DNA from: Anaerolineae bacterium
GTDB taxonomy: Bacteria > Chloroflexota > Anaerolineae > Aggregatilineales > Phototrophicaceae
Length of the DNA: 32,029 nt
NCBI GenBank assembly: GCA_022826865.1
Contig: JAJDUC010000073.1
Location: 1-32,029, forward strand
Reading direction: 5' to 3'
The position numbers were made by a program, and so were the translations under genes. Every line of letters starts with the position of its first letter. The stretch's first letter is position 1. Below, one piece after another: positions 1 through 7,128 of the stretch. The notes under the pieces are model-generated. The model did no database searches, was not told the DNA's origin, and was given only the letters and a program-made list of their open reading frames with translations.

Positions 1-632
1 TCATAGAAAACGAGCTTATCGAAATGGAAGGGCGCGTCTCTTTGGACGACCAGCGCAAAACGCTTTTCAACAATGTCGACGCGCTCGCTGCCGCCATCGG
101 CGAGGACGGCTTCAACCTGTGCCGCCTTGTGATGAGTGCCGACGGCGTAGAAGTAGTATCGGTGCGGGATTTCCCAAGGCAAAGATTCCCAGAATGTATG
201 CGAAATGGAATTGCTCACGCCGAACTCGCCACAGAAAAACTCCAGGTGACCGAGTATGCGCCAGCCGCCAAAGAGATCCGAATACTCTTGCGCGAGCAGG
301 TCGCCGCTGCATTTTGAAGACCGGTAATTCGAATCCATTTGCCAACTGAATGTGATATGCGCCGCATTCAACTCATCCACCGAATTCTGGCGCGTTATCT
401 CGATATCCGTGATTTCCGGGGCGAACTCCGGGTTGTTGTGCCAACTCGGTTCGAAAATGCGCAGATAATAACTCACCGTGTCTTCTGCCGTGCGATACCG
501 TTGAGAGACGGAAACAGCGACCGCTGCAATGAAGCCCCCGATGAATAGAAAAAGGGCGCCAGCCGCCAACGAGACCAGGAGGCGGCGCAGCAAAAACCTA
601 ATTGACCTGCCGAACTTGGCTTTCCTGGACAT
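1..632 (-). CDS. Membrane-anchored hypothetical protein, 3' end outside window
   Basis: An open frame of 210 codons runs from an ATG at 632 to the window edge without a stop. AGGAG lies 7 bases upstream of that ATG, which fixes the start. The product begins MSRKAKFGRSIRFLLRRLL: a basic N-terminus, then one hydrophobic segment at about residues 12-41, then a soluble region rich in Trp, Tyr, Glu and Asp. This fits an N-terminally anchored protein with its body outside the membrane. I do not recognise the family. Positive residues before the segment favour N-in topology. It is transcribed away from the DinB-like gene's promoter region and is separated from that gene by about 160 bases. The protein is certainly incomplete. 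Confidence 0.7.
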   Translation of the reverse strand, partial: MSRKAKFGRSIRFLLRRLLVSLAAGALFLFIGGFIAAVAVSVSQRYRTAEDTVSYYLRIFEPSWHNNPEFAPEITDIEITRQNSVDELNAAHITFSWQMDSNYRSSKCSGDLLAQEYSDLFGGWRILGHLEFFCGEFGVSNSISHTFWESLPWEIPHRYYFYAVGTHHKAAQVEAVLADGGSERVDIVEKRFALVVQRDAPFHFDKLVFY

Positions 633-795
633 CGCCTCTCCTCTCATGCTTAGGACCTAATCGAGTTAGCGGTGGACAAAGACCCGGTTAGATGACCACG
701 ATCGCTAGACCTATATACACAGCACAGGCGGACGCCATGCAAATTGGTCATTTCTTTGTGCAGTTTGTATGATGTGGCCTGGACCGGTATGGCGC

Positions 796-1284
796 TCAGC
801 TTTTGATGATCTTTATTATCTGATGCAAGTGATCGAGGTCGTGGTAAGCGCTGAGGACGAGCTGGTCATTCAGCGTGAATCCACCGCCATCGGCCGGGCG
901 ACCGGGGCGCTCCCAGAGCTCTGCATCGTCTTTGGGCAAGGAAGCCATGAATTCTTGATAGGGCGCTTTGACTTTCAGCCATCTTTGCAGCAGGTCCATG
1001 GCGTCTTGCTCGGCATAACCGGCATCTTTGACCCGTTCGTCCACGCTGCGGCCAGAACCGGCCGGCGGGTCAACCCCTTCGATCACGGCGCGGGCCCGGG
1101 CCAGGAAGTAGCTATCGGTATCGCCGAGGTGGCCCAAGACCTCTGAAATGTTCCAGCCGTCGCCGCCATCGCGTTTGTCGAAGATCGCGGGATCGTCAAT
1201 TGTCGAAACGATATGCTCAATGTTGAGCATATTCTTTTCCATCGCCATGAGTTGCCAGTTCCGGTATCGAGACAGTTGGGACAT
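796..1284 (-). CDS. DinB-like (DinB_2/DfsB-type) four-helix protein
   Basis: This 162-residue protein has the layout of the DinB/YfiT-like metalloenzyme superfamily. An N-terminal helix carries the WNISEVLGHLGDTD block, and a C-terminal helix carries HDLDHLHQI. The His of the first block and the His residues of the last are the usual metal ligands in this fold. Members act in the cytoplasm, often as thiol-dependent transferases or stress proteins of unknown substrate, so the reaction cannot be named here. The start has AAGGAG six bases upstream. A good extended -10 (TGCTATAAT) 31-39 bases upstream of the ATG gives it its own promoter, separate from the transporter operon that ends 66 bases upstream. 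Confidence 0.75.
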   Translation of the reverse strand: MSQLSRYRNWQLMAMEKNMLNIEHIVSTIDDPAIFDKRDGGDGWNISEVLGHLGDTDSYFLARARAVIEGVDPPAGSGRSVDERVKDAGYAEQDAMDLLQRWLKVKAPYQEFMASLPKDDAELWERPGRPADGGGFTLNDQLVLSAYHDLDHLHQIIKIIKS

Positions 1285-1314
1285 GATCTGCTCCTTTTCC
1301 AGTGTGTGGCGCGC

Positions 1315-1323
1315 ATTATAGCA
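1315..1323 (-). promoter_or_regulatory. Extended -10 promoter for the DinB-like gene
   Basis: On the minus strand the bases read TGCTATAAT, a perfect TATAAT with the TGn extension. No convincing -35 lies 16-18 bases upstream, which is normal for extended -10 promoters. The predicted start of transcription is near 1308, giving a leader of about 24 bases that holds the AAGGAG site. Inferred from sequence only. Confidence 0.55.
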
Positions 1324-1328
1324 TGGGG

Positions 1329-1363
1329 CCGCGGCGCTCGAAGGGAGGGTTTATCCGCCGCGG
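1329..1363 (-). terminator. GC-rich inverted repeat at the 3' end of the lipoprotein gene
   Basis: CCGCGGCG at 1329-1336 is the exact inverted complement of CGCCGCGG at 1356-1363, across a 19-base loop that includes the stop codon of the lipoprotein gene. A stem here could end or stabilise the transporter transcript before the DinB promoter. No T-run follows on the minus strand, so an intrinsic terminator is not certain. Confidence 0.3.
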
Positions 1364-2475
1364 GCTTCCTTCAGAATAGCCAGGGCTTTGCGCGCGATGG
1401 CTTCGGTCGGGTTGGCGCTCGTGCCCGGCGCGCGCTCCACCAGGACTTCGAGGAAGAACTCCTCATCAACCATCAACGCCACCGAGCCGTATAAACCGCG
1501 TCCCAAGACATGGGGCCTCGGAAAGTCGTCCACGGTGTTTTCGGTTTCGATGCCTTCGCGGATGCCTTTCAAGCGCTCGTAATGCGCCAGGGCGTCGGCC
1601 GGCGTGACGAACTGGCCGAAGGTCATGTTGAAGACGTTGGCCGCTTGATCGCGATAATATACGCGGGCGGCTTTGCCATTGACCACATTCGGCGGCGTCT
1701 CCACGCCGTCAAACTTGGAATAATCGCGACGCCATTGCGTATCGGTGAAGATCTCGTTCGGCAGATTGTCCAAGACCGCCTGCACTACATCTATTGGGCC
1801 GGACCCGGCCGCTTGCGCGTTCGCTGCCGCTTCAAAAGCGCCGCGCTGGTTTTCAAAGAAGTTGATCGTCGCCCGTGACAATGGGACGAGCGGATTCCCC
1901 TGCGTGCTCGAGAAGAGTTCGATGCTGACCTCGATGAAATAATTGTCGATCTGGAAGATGGCGACCGAGCCATACAAGCCGGACCCGAAGATATTAGGCG
2001 CCGGGAAGTCATCGCGCGGCGCGCCAGTATCGAGCACCGAACGAATATCGAGTATGCGCTCGTAATTCGCCAGCGCCAATTCGGCATCGTCGAAAATGGC
2101 GAAATTCAAGCTCATCTTGCCGCCGGTCTGTTCGGCGTAATATACGCGCTTGCCAGCTGCTGTTCCGCGAATGCCGAGCAAGCCTTCAACGCCGTCCGCG
2201 CCTCGCGTGTAATCCCATTTCCATTGCACGGCGCCTGCCCCGATAGACTTCGGCAGCAGTTCAATCAAGGCGTCAAGCGCCGCTTCGTTGGGATTGACCG
2301 CTTCCTGATAGCCTTCGGGCAGGGGTGTTGGCGATGGCGTCGCCGTCGGCTCAGGGGTTGGCGTCGGCGAAGGCGTGATGTCCAGGTCGTCGGCTGGGCG
2401 GCAGGCAGCGAAGACGAGCAGAGCGGCCAGCGCCAGAATAAGGCCGCGGCAGCGTTGGCTTGGAGTCGATCTCAT
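1351..2475 (-). CDS. Two-repeat lipoprotein encoded with a sugar ABC transporter
   Basis: The 374-residue product starts with a basic/hydrophobic signal ending VFAAC, with Cys25 as the likely lipidated residue (Phe at -3 is unusual for a lipobox). A linker of Pro-Thr repeats at about 35-55 follows, typical of Chloroflexota surface lipoproteins. The rest is an internal duplication. About residues 70-220 and 225-374 each contain W-(K/R)-x-DY, an RVYY block, a hydrophobic strand, a DDFP motif and G-x-GLYGSVA. I do not recognise the domain. The ATG has GGAG seven bases upstream, inside the end of the ATPase gene, and only 2 bases separate the two genes, so they are co-transcribed. A role as an extracellular accessory of the importer is inference. 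Confidence 0.75.
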   Translation of the reverse strand: MRSTPSQRCRGLILALAALLVFAACRPADDLDITPSPTPTPEPTATPSPTPLPEGYQEAVNPNEAALDALIELLPKSIGAGAVQWKWDYTRGADGVEGLLGIRGTAAGKRVYYAEQTGGKMSLNFAIFDDAELALANYERILDIRSVLDTGAPRDDFPAPNIFGSGLYGSVAIFQIDNYFIEVSIELFSSTQGNPLVPLSRATINFFENQRGAFEAAANAQAAGSGPIDVVQAVLDNLPNEIFTDTQWRRDYSKFDGVETPPNVVNGKAARVYYRDQAANVFNMTFGQFVTPADALAHYERLKGIREGIETENTVDDFPRPHVLGRGLYGSVALMVDEEFFLEVLVERAPGTSANPTEAIARKALAILKEARGG

Positions 2476-2477
2476 GA

Positions 2478-3281
2478 TTAGTCTCCAACGGCTTCTTCGT
2501 CGTAGAGGCGCAGACGTTCAGGAATCTCGCCTGTGACGATCATATCGGCGACTTCGTTTTCGCTGACCTCGCTCTTGTAAAAGTCACCGAGTTTATGACC
2601 GCGTTCGATGATGGTGAAGCGATCCGCGACTTCATAGACATGCCGGATATTGTGCGTGATGAAAATCACGCTCATGCCCTTTTCTTTGGCCGCGATTGTG
2701 TAATCGAGCACCTTTTGCGTCTCGCCGACGGAAAGCGCCGAGGTGGGTTCATCCAGGATCAGCAGTTTCTTGCCGAAATAAACGGCGCGGCCAATGGCGA
2801 TCGACTGCCGTTCGCCGCCGGACATGGTGCCGACGGTCTCTTCCGGATCGCGGATATGGATGCCTACATCGGCCAAGGCCTGGATCGACTCGCTCGCCAT
2901 CATTCTTTTATCGAGGAAACGGAAGGGACCGACTTCATAGGTCGGCTCCTGGCCCAGCCAGAAATTGCGCGCGATGCTCATCAGCGGCACCAGCGCCAGA
3001 TCCTGATGCACCGTCTCGATGCCCAATTCGCGCGCATCGTGGGGCGATTCAATGTTTACGGCATCGCCGTCAAAATAGATCTGCCCGCGCGTCAGGCTGT
3101 GGAAGCCGGTCAACACTTTGATCAATGTGGATTTGCCGGCGCCGTTATCTCCGAGCAGCCCGACAATCTCTTGCCTGTCGACATGAAAATCAACGCCGCG
3201 CAAAACTTGCACGCTGCCGAAATACTTGTGGATATCGATCATATCCACGAGGGCGTCGGGGTTTTTCTCCTGATATTGCAT
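2478..3281 (-). CDS. Sugar ABC transporter ATP-binding protein, single nucleotide-binding domain
   Basis: A 267-residue ATPase with every ABC motif: Walker A GDNGAGKST at 44-52, Q-loop Gln93, signature MSGGERQ at 153-159, Walker B LLILDEP at 173-179, and the switch His in FITHNIRH. It has one nucleotide-binding domain, like FrcA-type carbohydrate importers. RbsA or XylG has two fused domains and about 500 residues. It works at the inner face of the membrane with the adjacent permease. The Shine-Dalgarno GGGGAG overlaps the permease stop codon and the intergenic gap is 13 bases, so translation is probably coupled. The substrate is probably a monosaccharide or sugar acid, judged by family and neighbours. 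Confidence 0.92.
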   Translation of the reverse strand: MQYQEKNPDALVDMIDIHKYFGSVQVLRGVDFHVDRQEIVGLLGDNGAGKSTLIKVLTGFHSLTRGQIYFDGDAVNIESPHDARELGIETVHQDLALVPLMSIARNFWLGQEPTYEVGPFRFLDKRMMASESIQALADVGIHIRDPEETVGTMSGGERQSIAIGRAVYFGKKLLILDEPTSALSVGETQKVLDYTIAAKEKGMSVIFITHNIRHVYEVADRFTIIERGHKLGDFYKSEVSENEVADMIVTGEIPERLRLYDEEAVGD

Positions 3282-3294
3282 GATTCACGCTCCC

Positions 3295-5415
3295 CTAATT
3301 CTGCTGTGAGCCGCGAACGAAGGTGTTCAAGACAACAGCGGCGATGATGATGACGCCAACCGTGCCGGTAAACAGGCGCGACTCAATGCCGACGAGCACT
3401 AGACCGGTCTGCAACATGCCGAAGATCAGCGCGCCGAGCAAGGAGCCGACCACGCTGCCGTATCCGCCTGTCAGCAGAGCGCCGCCAATCACGGTCATGG
3501 CGATCACCTCCAGTTCCCAGCCTTGCCCTTTCAGCGGATCGACGCCGGGATTGCGGGCCGTTTCATAGATGGCGGCTATGCCAGTGAGCACCGCGACTAT
3601 GACAAAGTTCTGCACCTTGACCCGGTCCACGTTGACGCCTTGCGCGCGCGCCGCGCCCTGGTTGCCGCCGGCGGCGAATATGCTGTTGCCGAAGGACGTA
3701 TTCATCAAGATGACATGGAAGAAGACCACAAATATGAACCACCAGAGAATGGCAAGCCGCACATTGGCGTCGCGCGGGATATCCAAATGGAAGAAATCGC
3801 CTTCCGAGCCAATTGACAAAACGCGGCCATTAAAGAGATCGAAGTAACCCACTTCGACCAATTGGCCGCCGCTGGCGCTGATGTGATAACCGAAAACCGC
3901 GACCAGCCAGACCACAATCGCAGCCATAATCAGCAGGACAACAAGAAAGATGACAAAGCGGACGATTGCGCCCGAGGTGCCGAAGTCGCCGTTATCGCTG
4001 CGAATGGACCAGGCCTGCGCCGCCAAACGCCAGAGAACGGGCAGAACGCGATAGCCGGTGAAAGCGACCAGAAGCAGGCCGATAACGGACAGGACCACAA
4101 ATATAATGTTGCTAATCCCGATGACGGGAAAATCGGCATAAAAATCTTTGTAACGCAGGATGCGGCCGCCCGCGATCGCCACGAGCGTGATGGCGCGGTA
4201 GGCCAGCAAGGTGCCAAGCGTCACGATAAATGAAGGTATGCCGGTGGTGATCAGCAAAATCCCGTTGACCGCGCCCAGCGCCAGCGCGACAAAAATAGCC
4301 AGGATGGCCGCCGGAATCGGATCCAGTACGCCGACTACCGGCGCGCCTTCGGTCATGAAAAGCATGAAAGACAAGGCCGTAACGCCAAGGATGGAACCGA
4401 CCGACAGGTCAAACTCTCCCGAAATCATCAGATAAGTGACGCCGATGGCGATTACGCCCTTGGTCGCCACATTGCTGAGGAAGGACGCGATTGAGCTGGG
4501 CTCGAGGAAGAGATCGGTGGCCATGGTGAAGGCCATGAAGATGGCGATGAAGCCGATGATGGCCCCGGCGCTGGGCGATTTCGCCAGTTCGGCGCGGATG
4601 AATTTGCCTGGGGTCAGCGCAACCGCGCGCCGCAGCTCGTCCGATTCCTCGCGCACTTGCCGCACTTGCCGGTAACCATAAAGGGCCGGCAGAAAGATCA
4701 GCAGCCCGGCCAAGATGCGATGCTCTTCCACATCGCGGATCTTTGTGACGCCGGGGTAGAGTGGAACGGCGTAGATGCCGGCGATGAGCATAAAGACGAT
4801 GCCAACGGCGAATACAATCAGGATGGCTTGGATCAAGCGACGGGGCGGGGCGACGATCAGACGAATGCCCTCGGTGTGACGCAGAACCTCCAATGGCGGA
4901 ATCAGGAAGACAAATAGCGCGAGCAGCGCAAGCAGCGCCAGCACAAGCAGACAGATGCTGATCAGCCCTTCGCCAATGGCGAGCGAAGCCGCCGCCAACT
5001 GGTTTTCGTTGATCAACGCGCGCAGGTCAATGTTCTGGCCCAGGAGAAGCGAGAATTTTAAGCCCACCGGTATGACGACACTGAGCAAAATGACGCCGCC
5101 CAGCATCGCAGTGACGAAGAGCATCCATTGCGACCAGCGCAGGCTGGCTGATTCACGAATGTACAAACCGTAGGTGGCGCGCGCGCAGCAGAGCGCGTAA
5201 AGCAGCGCGGCGATCATGACGATGTTTTCGTATACGTTGAGGCCTTCGCTCCAGCGCGGGATATTGTCCCGCTCGCCCAGCGGCATCCAGCCCAAGGCGA
5301 CCATCAACGCCACAAGGAGGCCAAGGACCGCCAAGCCAGACATGATAAATGTGATCAGCAGCCCGATGTTCCGGCCTTCATGCTTGTTTTCCAAATAGGC
5401 TTGCATCATAAGCAT
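3295..5415 (-). CDS. Sugar ABC transporter permease (RbsC/FrcC-like) with N-terminal membrane extension
   Basis: A 706-residue membrane protein, about twice the usual 320-350 of this family. Residues 1-250 add roughly six hydrophobic segments not found in RbsC. From about 281 the normal permease starts. It holds the ISGEFDLSVGS motif at 330-340 (usually SGGIDLSVGS) and the VNGILLITTGIPSFIVTLGT block. It ends with GGNQGAARAQGVNVDRVK and the VIGGALLTGGYGS region at about 640-655. A second insertion at about 425-555 adds two more membrane segments and a hydrophilic stretch. It forms the channel for the ATPase encoded 13 bases downstream. The ATG at 5415 has no clear Shine-Dalgarno; two more Met codons follow at positions 3 and 4. 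Channel function is firm, the role of the extensions unknown. Confidence 0.9.
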   Translation of the reverse strand: MLMMQAYLENKHEGRNIGLLITFIMSGLAVLGLLVALMVALGWMPLGERDNIPRWSEGLNVYENIVMIAALLYALCCARATYGLYIRESASLRWSQWMLFVTAMLGGVILLSVVIPVGLKFSLLLGQNIDLRALINENQLAAASLAIGEGLISICLLVLALLALLALFVFLIPPLEVLRHTEGIRLIVAPPRRLIQAILIVFAVGIVFMLIAGIYAVPLYPGVTKIRDVEEHRILAGLLIFLPALYGYRQVRQVREESDELRRAVALTPGKFIRAELAKSPSAGAIIGFIAIFMAFTMATDLFLEPSSIASFLSNVATKGVIAIGVTYLMISGEFDLSVGSILGVTALSFMLFMTEGAPVVGVLDPIPAAILAIFVALALGAVNGILLITTGIPSFIVTLGTLLAYRAITLVAIAGGRILRYKDFYADFPVIGISNIIFVVLSVIGLLLVAFTGYRVLPVLWRLAAQAWSIRSDNGDFGTSGAIVRFVIFLVVLLIMAAIVVWLVAVFGYHISASGGQLVEVGYFDLFNGRVLSIGSEGDFFHLDIPRDANVRLAILWWFIFVVFFHVILMNTSFGNSIFAAGGNQGAARAQGVNVDRVKVQNFVIVAVLTGIAAIYETARNPGVDPLKGQGWELEVIAMTVIGGALLTGGYGSVVGSLLGALIFGMLQTGLVLVGIESRLFTGTVGVIIIAAVVLNTFVRGSQQN

Positions 5416-5535
5416 TTACTCGATAGCAACTAAGGATGCGCGATGAACTTGCCGCCTGGCCGGCCTTATGGCCAGCGCTGCCGGCTCTTCTCAGCTTTTT
5501 GCTGCTGCCGGCGTCTTGGCGTGGGCGACAGATCA

Positions 5536-5564
5536 ATTATGCCGCGAAAGAGGCATGACCGCAA
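5536..5564 (-). promoter_or_regulatory. Promoter for the permease-ATPase-lipoprotein operon
   Basis: On the minus strand TTGCGG (5564-5559) and CATAAT (5541-5536) are 17 bases apart. Transcription would start near 5529, leaving a leader of about 113 bases. That leader contains the hairpin CTGGCC/GGCCAG (5456-5461 and 5470-5475) and a direct repeat GCTGCCGGC (5478-5486 and 5504-5512), either of which could be a regulatory target. The repeat element that starts at 5579 ends 15 bases short of the -35. Confidence 0.5.
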
Positions 5565-5578
5565 AAATTCGCCGGGAG

Positions 5579-5732
5579 GGTACTGTATCAAAGTCGGTTG
5601 AGTTTCTTCAAATACCGACGATTTGGTAGGGGCGACTCGGTGAGTCGCCCAATATCGATCCTGATTTACCCATCGGACGATCCACCGGATCGCCCCTACC
5701 GGACTATTTCAACCGAAATGGATACACTACCG
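5579..5732 (+). repeat. MITE-like element, short form, copy 1
   Basis: 154 bases with imperfect terminal inverted repeats. The left end reads GGTACTGTATC-AAAG-TCGGTTGA; the right end, read inward from the other strand, gives GGTAGTGTATC-CATT-TCGGTTGA. Inside are two hairpins bounded by GGTAGGGGCG and CGCCCCTACC. A second copy of the same length lies at 18060-18213 in the same orientation, and longer relatives with the same ends lie at 28577 and 31834. It encodes nothing, so if mobile it must depend on a transposase elsewhere. The element sits just upstream of the permease promoter. Confidence 0.8.
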
Positions 5733-5796
5733 CCGGCCGGCCCAGGACAATTGCATCAAAATCATAATGAGCCGTTCGCCACGAAAATGTGAAAAT

Positions 5797-5867
5797 GTAG
5801 GGGCGTCTCGTGAGACGCCCCTTGAAAGTAGCCTGCAAATTGCGGGCGTTTCAGCGAAACGCCCCTA
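5797..5867 (+). repeat. Double-hairpin GTAGGGGCG repeat without MITE ends
   Basis: The unit starts GTAGGGGCG and ends CGCCCCTAC. It contains two perfect stems: GGGGCGTCTC/GAGACGCCCC (5800-5821) and GGGCGTTTC/GAAACGCCC (5844-5863). This is the same core found inside the MITE-like elements but lacking their terminal repeats. That suggests a REP/BIME-like unit that occurs alone and inside larger elements. It lies between the binding-protein terminator and the MITE copy. Confidence 0.75.
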
Positions 5868-5908
5868 CTCACTGCCGCTTAAGGATGTTCCAGGCGAAGT
5901 GGAGCGGG

Positions 5909-5943
5909 GAAAAAGAAATGGGTGGGAATTGTTTCCCACCCAT
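5909..5943 (-). terminator. Intrinsic terminator after the sugar-binding protein gene
   Basis: An 11-base perfect stem (ATGGGTGGGAA at 5918-5928 pairing with 5933-5943, loop TTGT) is followed on the minus strand by TTTCTTTTTC. It lies 20 bases after the stop codon of the binding-protein gene. It is the best terminator in the window and separates the binding-protein transcript from the permease operon. Confidence 0.85.
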
Positions 5944-5962
5944 CGTCAATACCGAAATCGGT

Positions 5963-6949
5963 TTAGCGATAGCCGGCCGCGGTCAACTCGATGATCGCGT
6001 CAACGTTGCTCGTGTTGATCACACCCGGTCCCGTCAGAATGTCGCCACCCGGCGCCAGTTTGTACTGGCTGTTCAGGAAGAGCCACATGATGGTCTCGAA
6101 ACCCTGCAGATAAGGCTGCTGGTCGACTGCTTGCACCAGGTAGCCGCCCTGGATCATCTCATAGATCTCGGCGCTGGTATCGTGGGTGGTTGCGAACAAT
6201 TCACCTGCCATGACGCCGGCTTCCTGGATGTAAAGGTTCAGCGAGCTCGAGGGGTTCGGGCCCAGCATGAAGGCAGCGTTGGCATCATCGTTGGCGCTGA
6301 AGTAATCCGCCAGGATACCGGCCGATTCGGTGACATCGTTGTTGATGGTCAAGCCATCAAGCGGGATGCCGGCTTCTTCGAAGATACTGCGGACGCCGGC
6401 GCAACGCGCTTCCAGACCGCTGTGTCCAACTTCCTGAATCGGGCAGACGCCGCGAGTGATCTCAACGCCCGCTGCGGCAGCGGCGCCAAGTACGGCGCTG
6501 GCGTTGGAACGGCCGCCAACAAACTCGTTCGCGCCGATGTAGAACAGCGTCGGCAGCGCGTCTGGCGTGCCTGCGTTCGGGTCAGCGGTGTTGAAGACGA
6601 TAACCGGGATACCCGCTTCCGCGGCGCGGTTGACGCCGTCGCGGATAACCTCGGGGTTCGGAACCGTGGTGCCGATGCCATCGTTATTCCGCGCCAGCGC
6701 GTCATCCCAATAGCCGGCCATGTCATCTACATTGTCGACCGGGTCCGCGAGCCAGGCGCAATCCGCCGAAAGCAGCGCGCAAGCGTCTTCCATACCCTTG
6801 ATCACGACGATCCAGAAGGGGTTCCCGACGCCGCCATGGCTGACCATACTGAAAACCAGCTGGTCCTGCGCCCCGACGCCGCCAATACCCGCAATCATGA
6901 TACCCAGCGCCAAAAGCAGCACCGGGATTGTGCGAAGCAACTTTTTCAT
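5963..6949 (-). CDS. Periplasmic sugar-binding protein of an ABC transporter
   Basis: A 328-residue binding protein of the Peripla_BP_4 (RbsB/FrcB-like) class. The start chosen is the ATG at 6949, with AAGGAG eight bases upstream. An upstream in-frame start at 7111 would add 54 residues with no signal and no ribosome site. The N-terminus MKKLLRTIPVLLLALGIMIAG is a signal peptide with probable cleavage after GVGA (about residue 27). The mature part opens with FSMVSHGG and NPFWIVVIKGMEDA, typical of the first ligand-binding lobe. It ends with NTSNVDAIIELTAAGYR. It delivers a sugar to the permease encoded about 550 bases downstream. That gap holds a terminator, repeats and a new promoter, so the two are expressed separately. 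Confidence 0.9.
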   Translation of the reverse strand: MKKLLRTIPVLLLALGIMIAGIGGVGAQDQLVFSMVSHGGVGNPFWIVVIKGMEDACALLSADCAWLADPVDNVDDMAGYWDDALARNNDGIGTTVPNPEVIRDGVNRAAEAGIPVIVFNTADPNAGTPDALPTLFYIGANEFVGGRSNASAVLGAAAAAGVEITRGVCPIQEVGHSGLEARCAGVRSIFEEAGIPLDGLTINNDVTESAGILADYFSANDDANAAFMLGPNPSSSLNLYIQEAGVMAGELFATTHDTSAEIYEMIQGGYLVQAVDQQPYLQGFETIMWLFLNSQYKLAPGGDILTGPGVINTSNVDAIIELTAAGYR

Positions 6950-6984
6950 TTCTATTCTCCTTGTAGGATGAGATATGCACAATT

Positions 6985-7010
6985 GTCTCAGGCCAATCGC
7001 CTGTTGAGAC
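6985..7010 (-). promoter_or_regulatory. Imperfect palindrome in the binding-protein leader (operator or leader hairpin)
   Basis: GTCTCAGGC (6985-6993) pairs with GCC...TGAGAC (6999-7010) apart from a three-base bulge, with loop CAATC. It lies in the predicted 5' leader between the promoter at 7069-7097 and the start at 6949. It could be a repressor operator or an mRNA hairpin; nothing in the sequence decides. Confidence 0.35.
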
Positions 7011-7068
7011 CAAACCGCTTGCCTGGCGACGGCGCATGAATTGGCCGAATGCCAAGCGAGTGCCGAGC

Positions 7069-7097
7069 ATTGTAGCGGGGATTCGCAAACTTGACAA
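7069..7097 (-). promoter_or_regulatory. Sigma-70-type promoter of the sugar-binding protein gene
   Basis: On the minus strand TTGTCA (7097-7092) and TACAAT (7074-7069) are separated by exactly 17 bases. The predicted start of transcription is near 7062, about 110 bases before the ATG at 6949. No competing reading frame of conviction overlaps it. Confidence 0.65.
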
Positions 7098-7128
7098 TGT
7101 GTGAATTTCAAAGCTCGGCGGGCGCGGC

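Noticed and set aside
5416..5962. tRNA or small RNA gene in the long intergenic gap
   Set aside because: No cloverleaf or TTCGA-loop pattern was seen; hairpins there are explained by repeats and a terminator.
5810..7039. A 409-residue plus-strand open frame opposite the sugar-binding protein
   Set aside because: It is the antisense of a clear Peripla_BP_4 gene with signal peptide, ribosome site, promoter and terminator; its own sequence has no family features.
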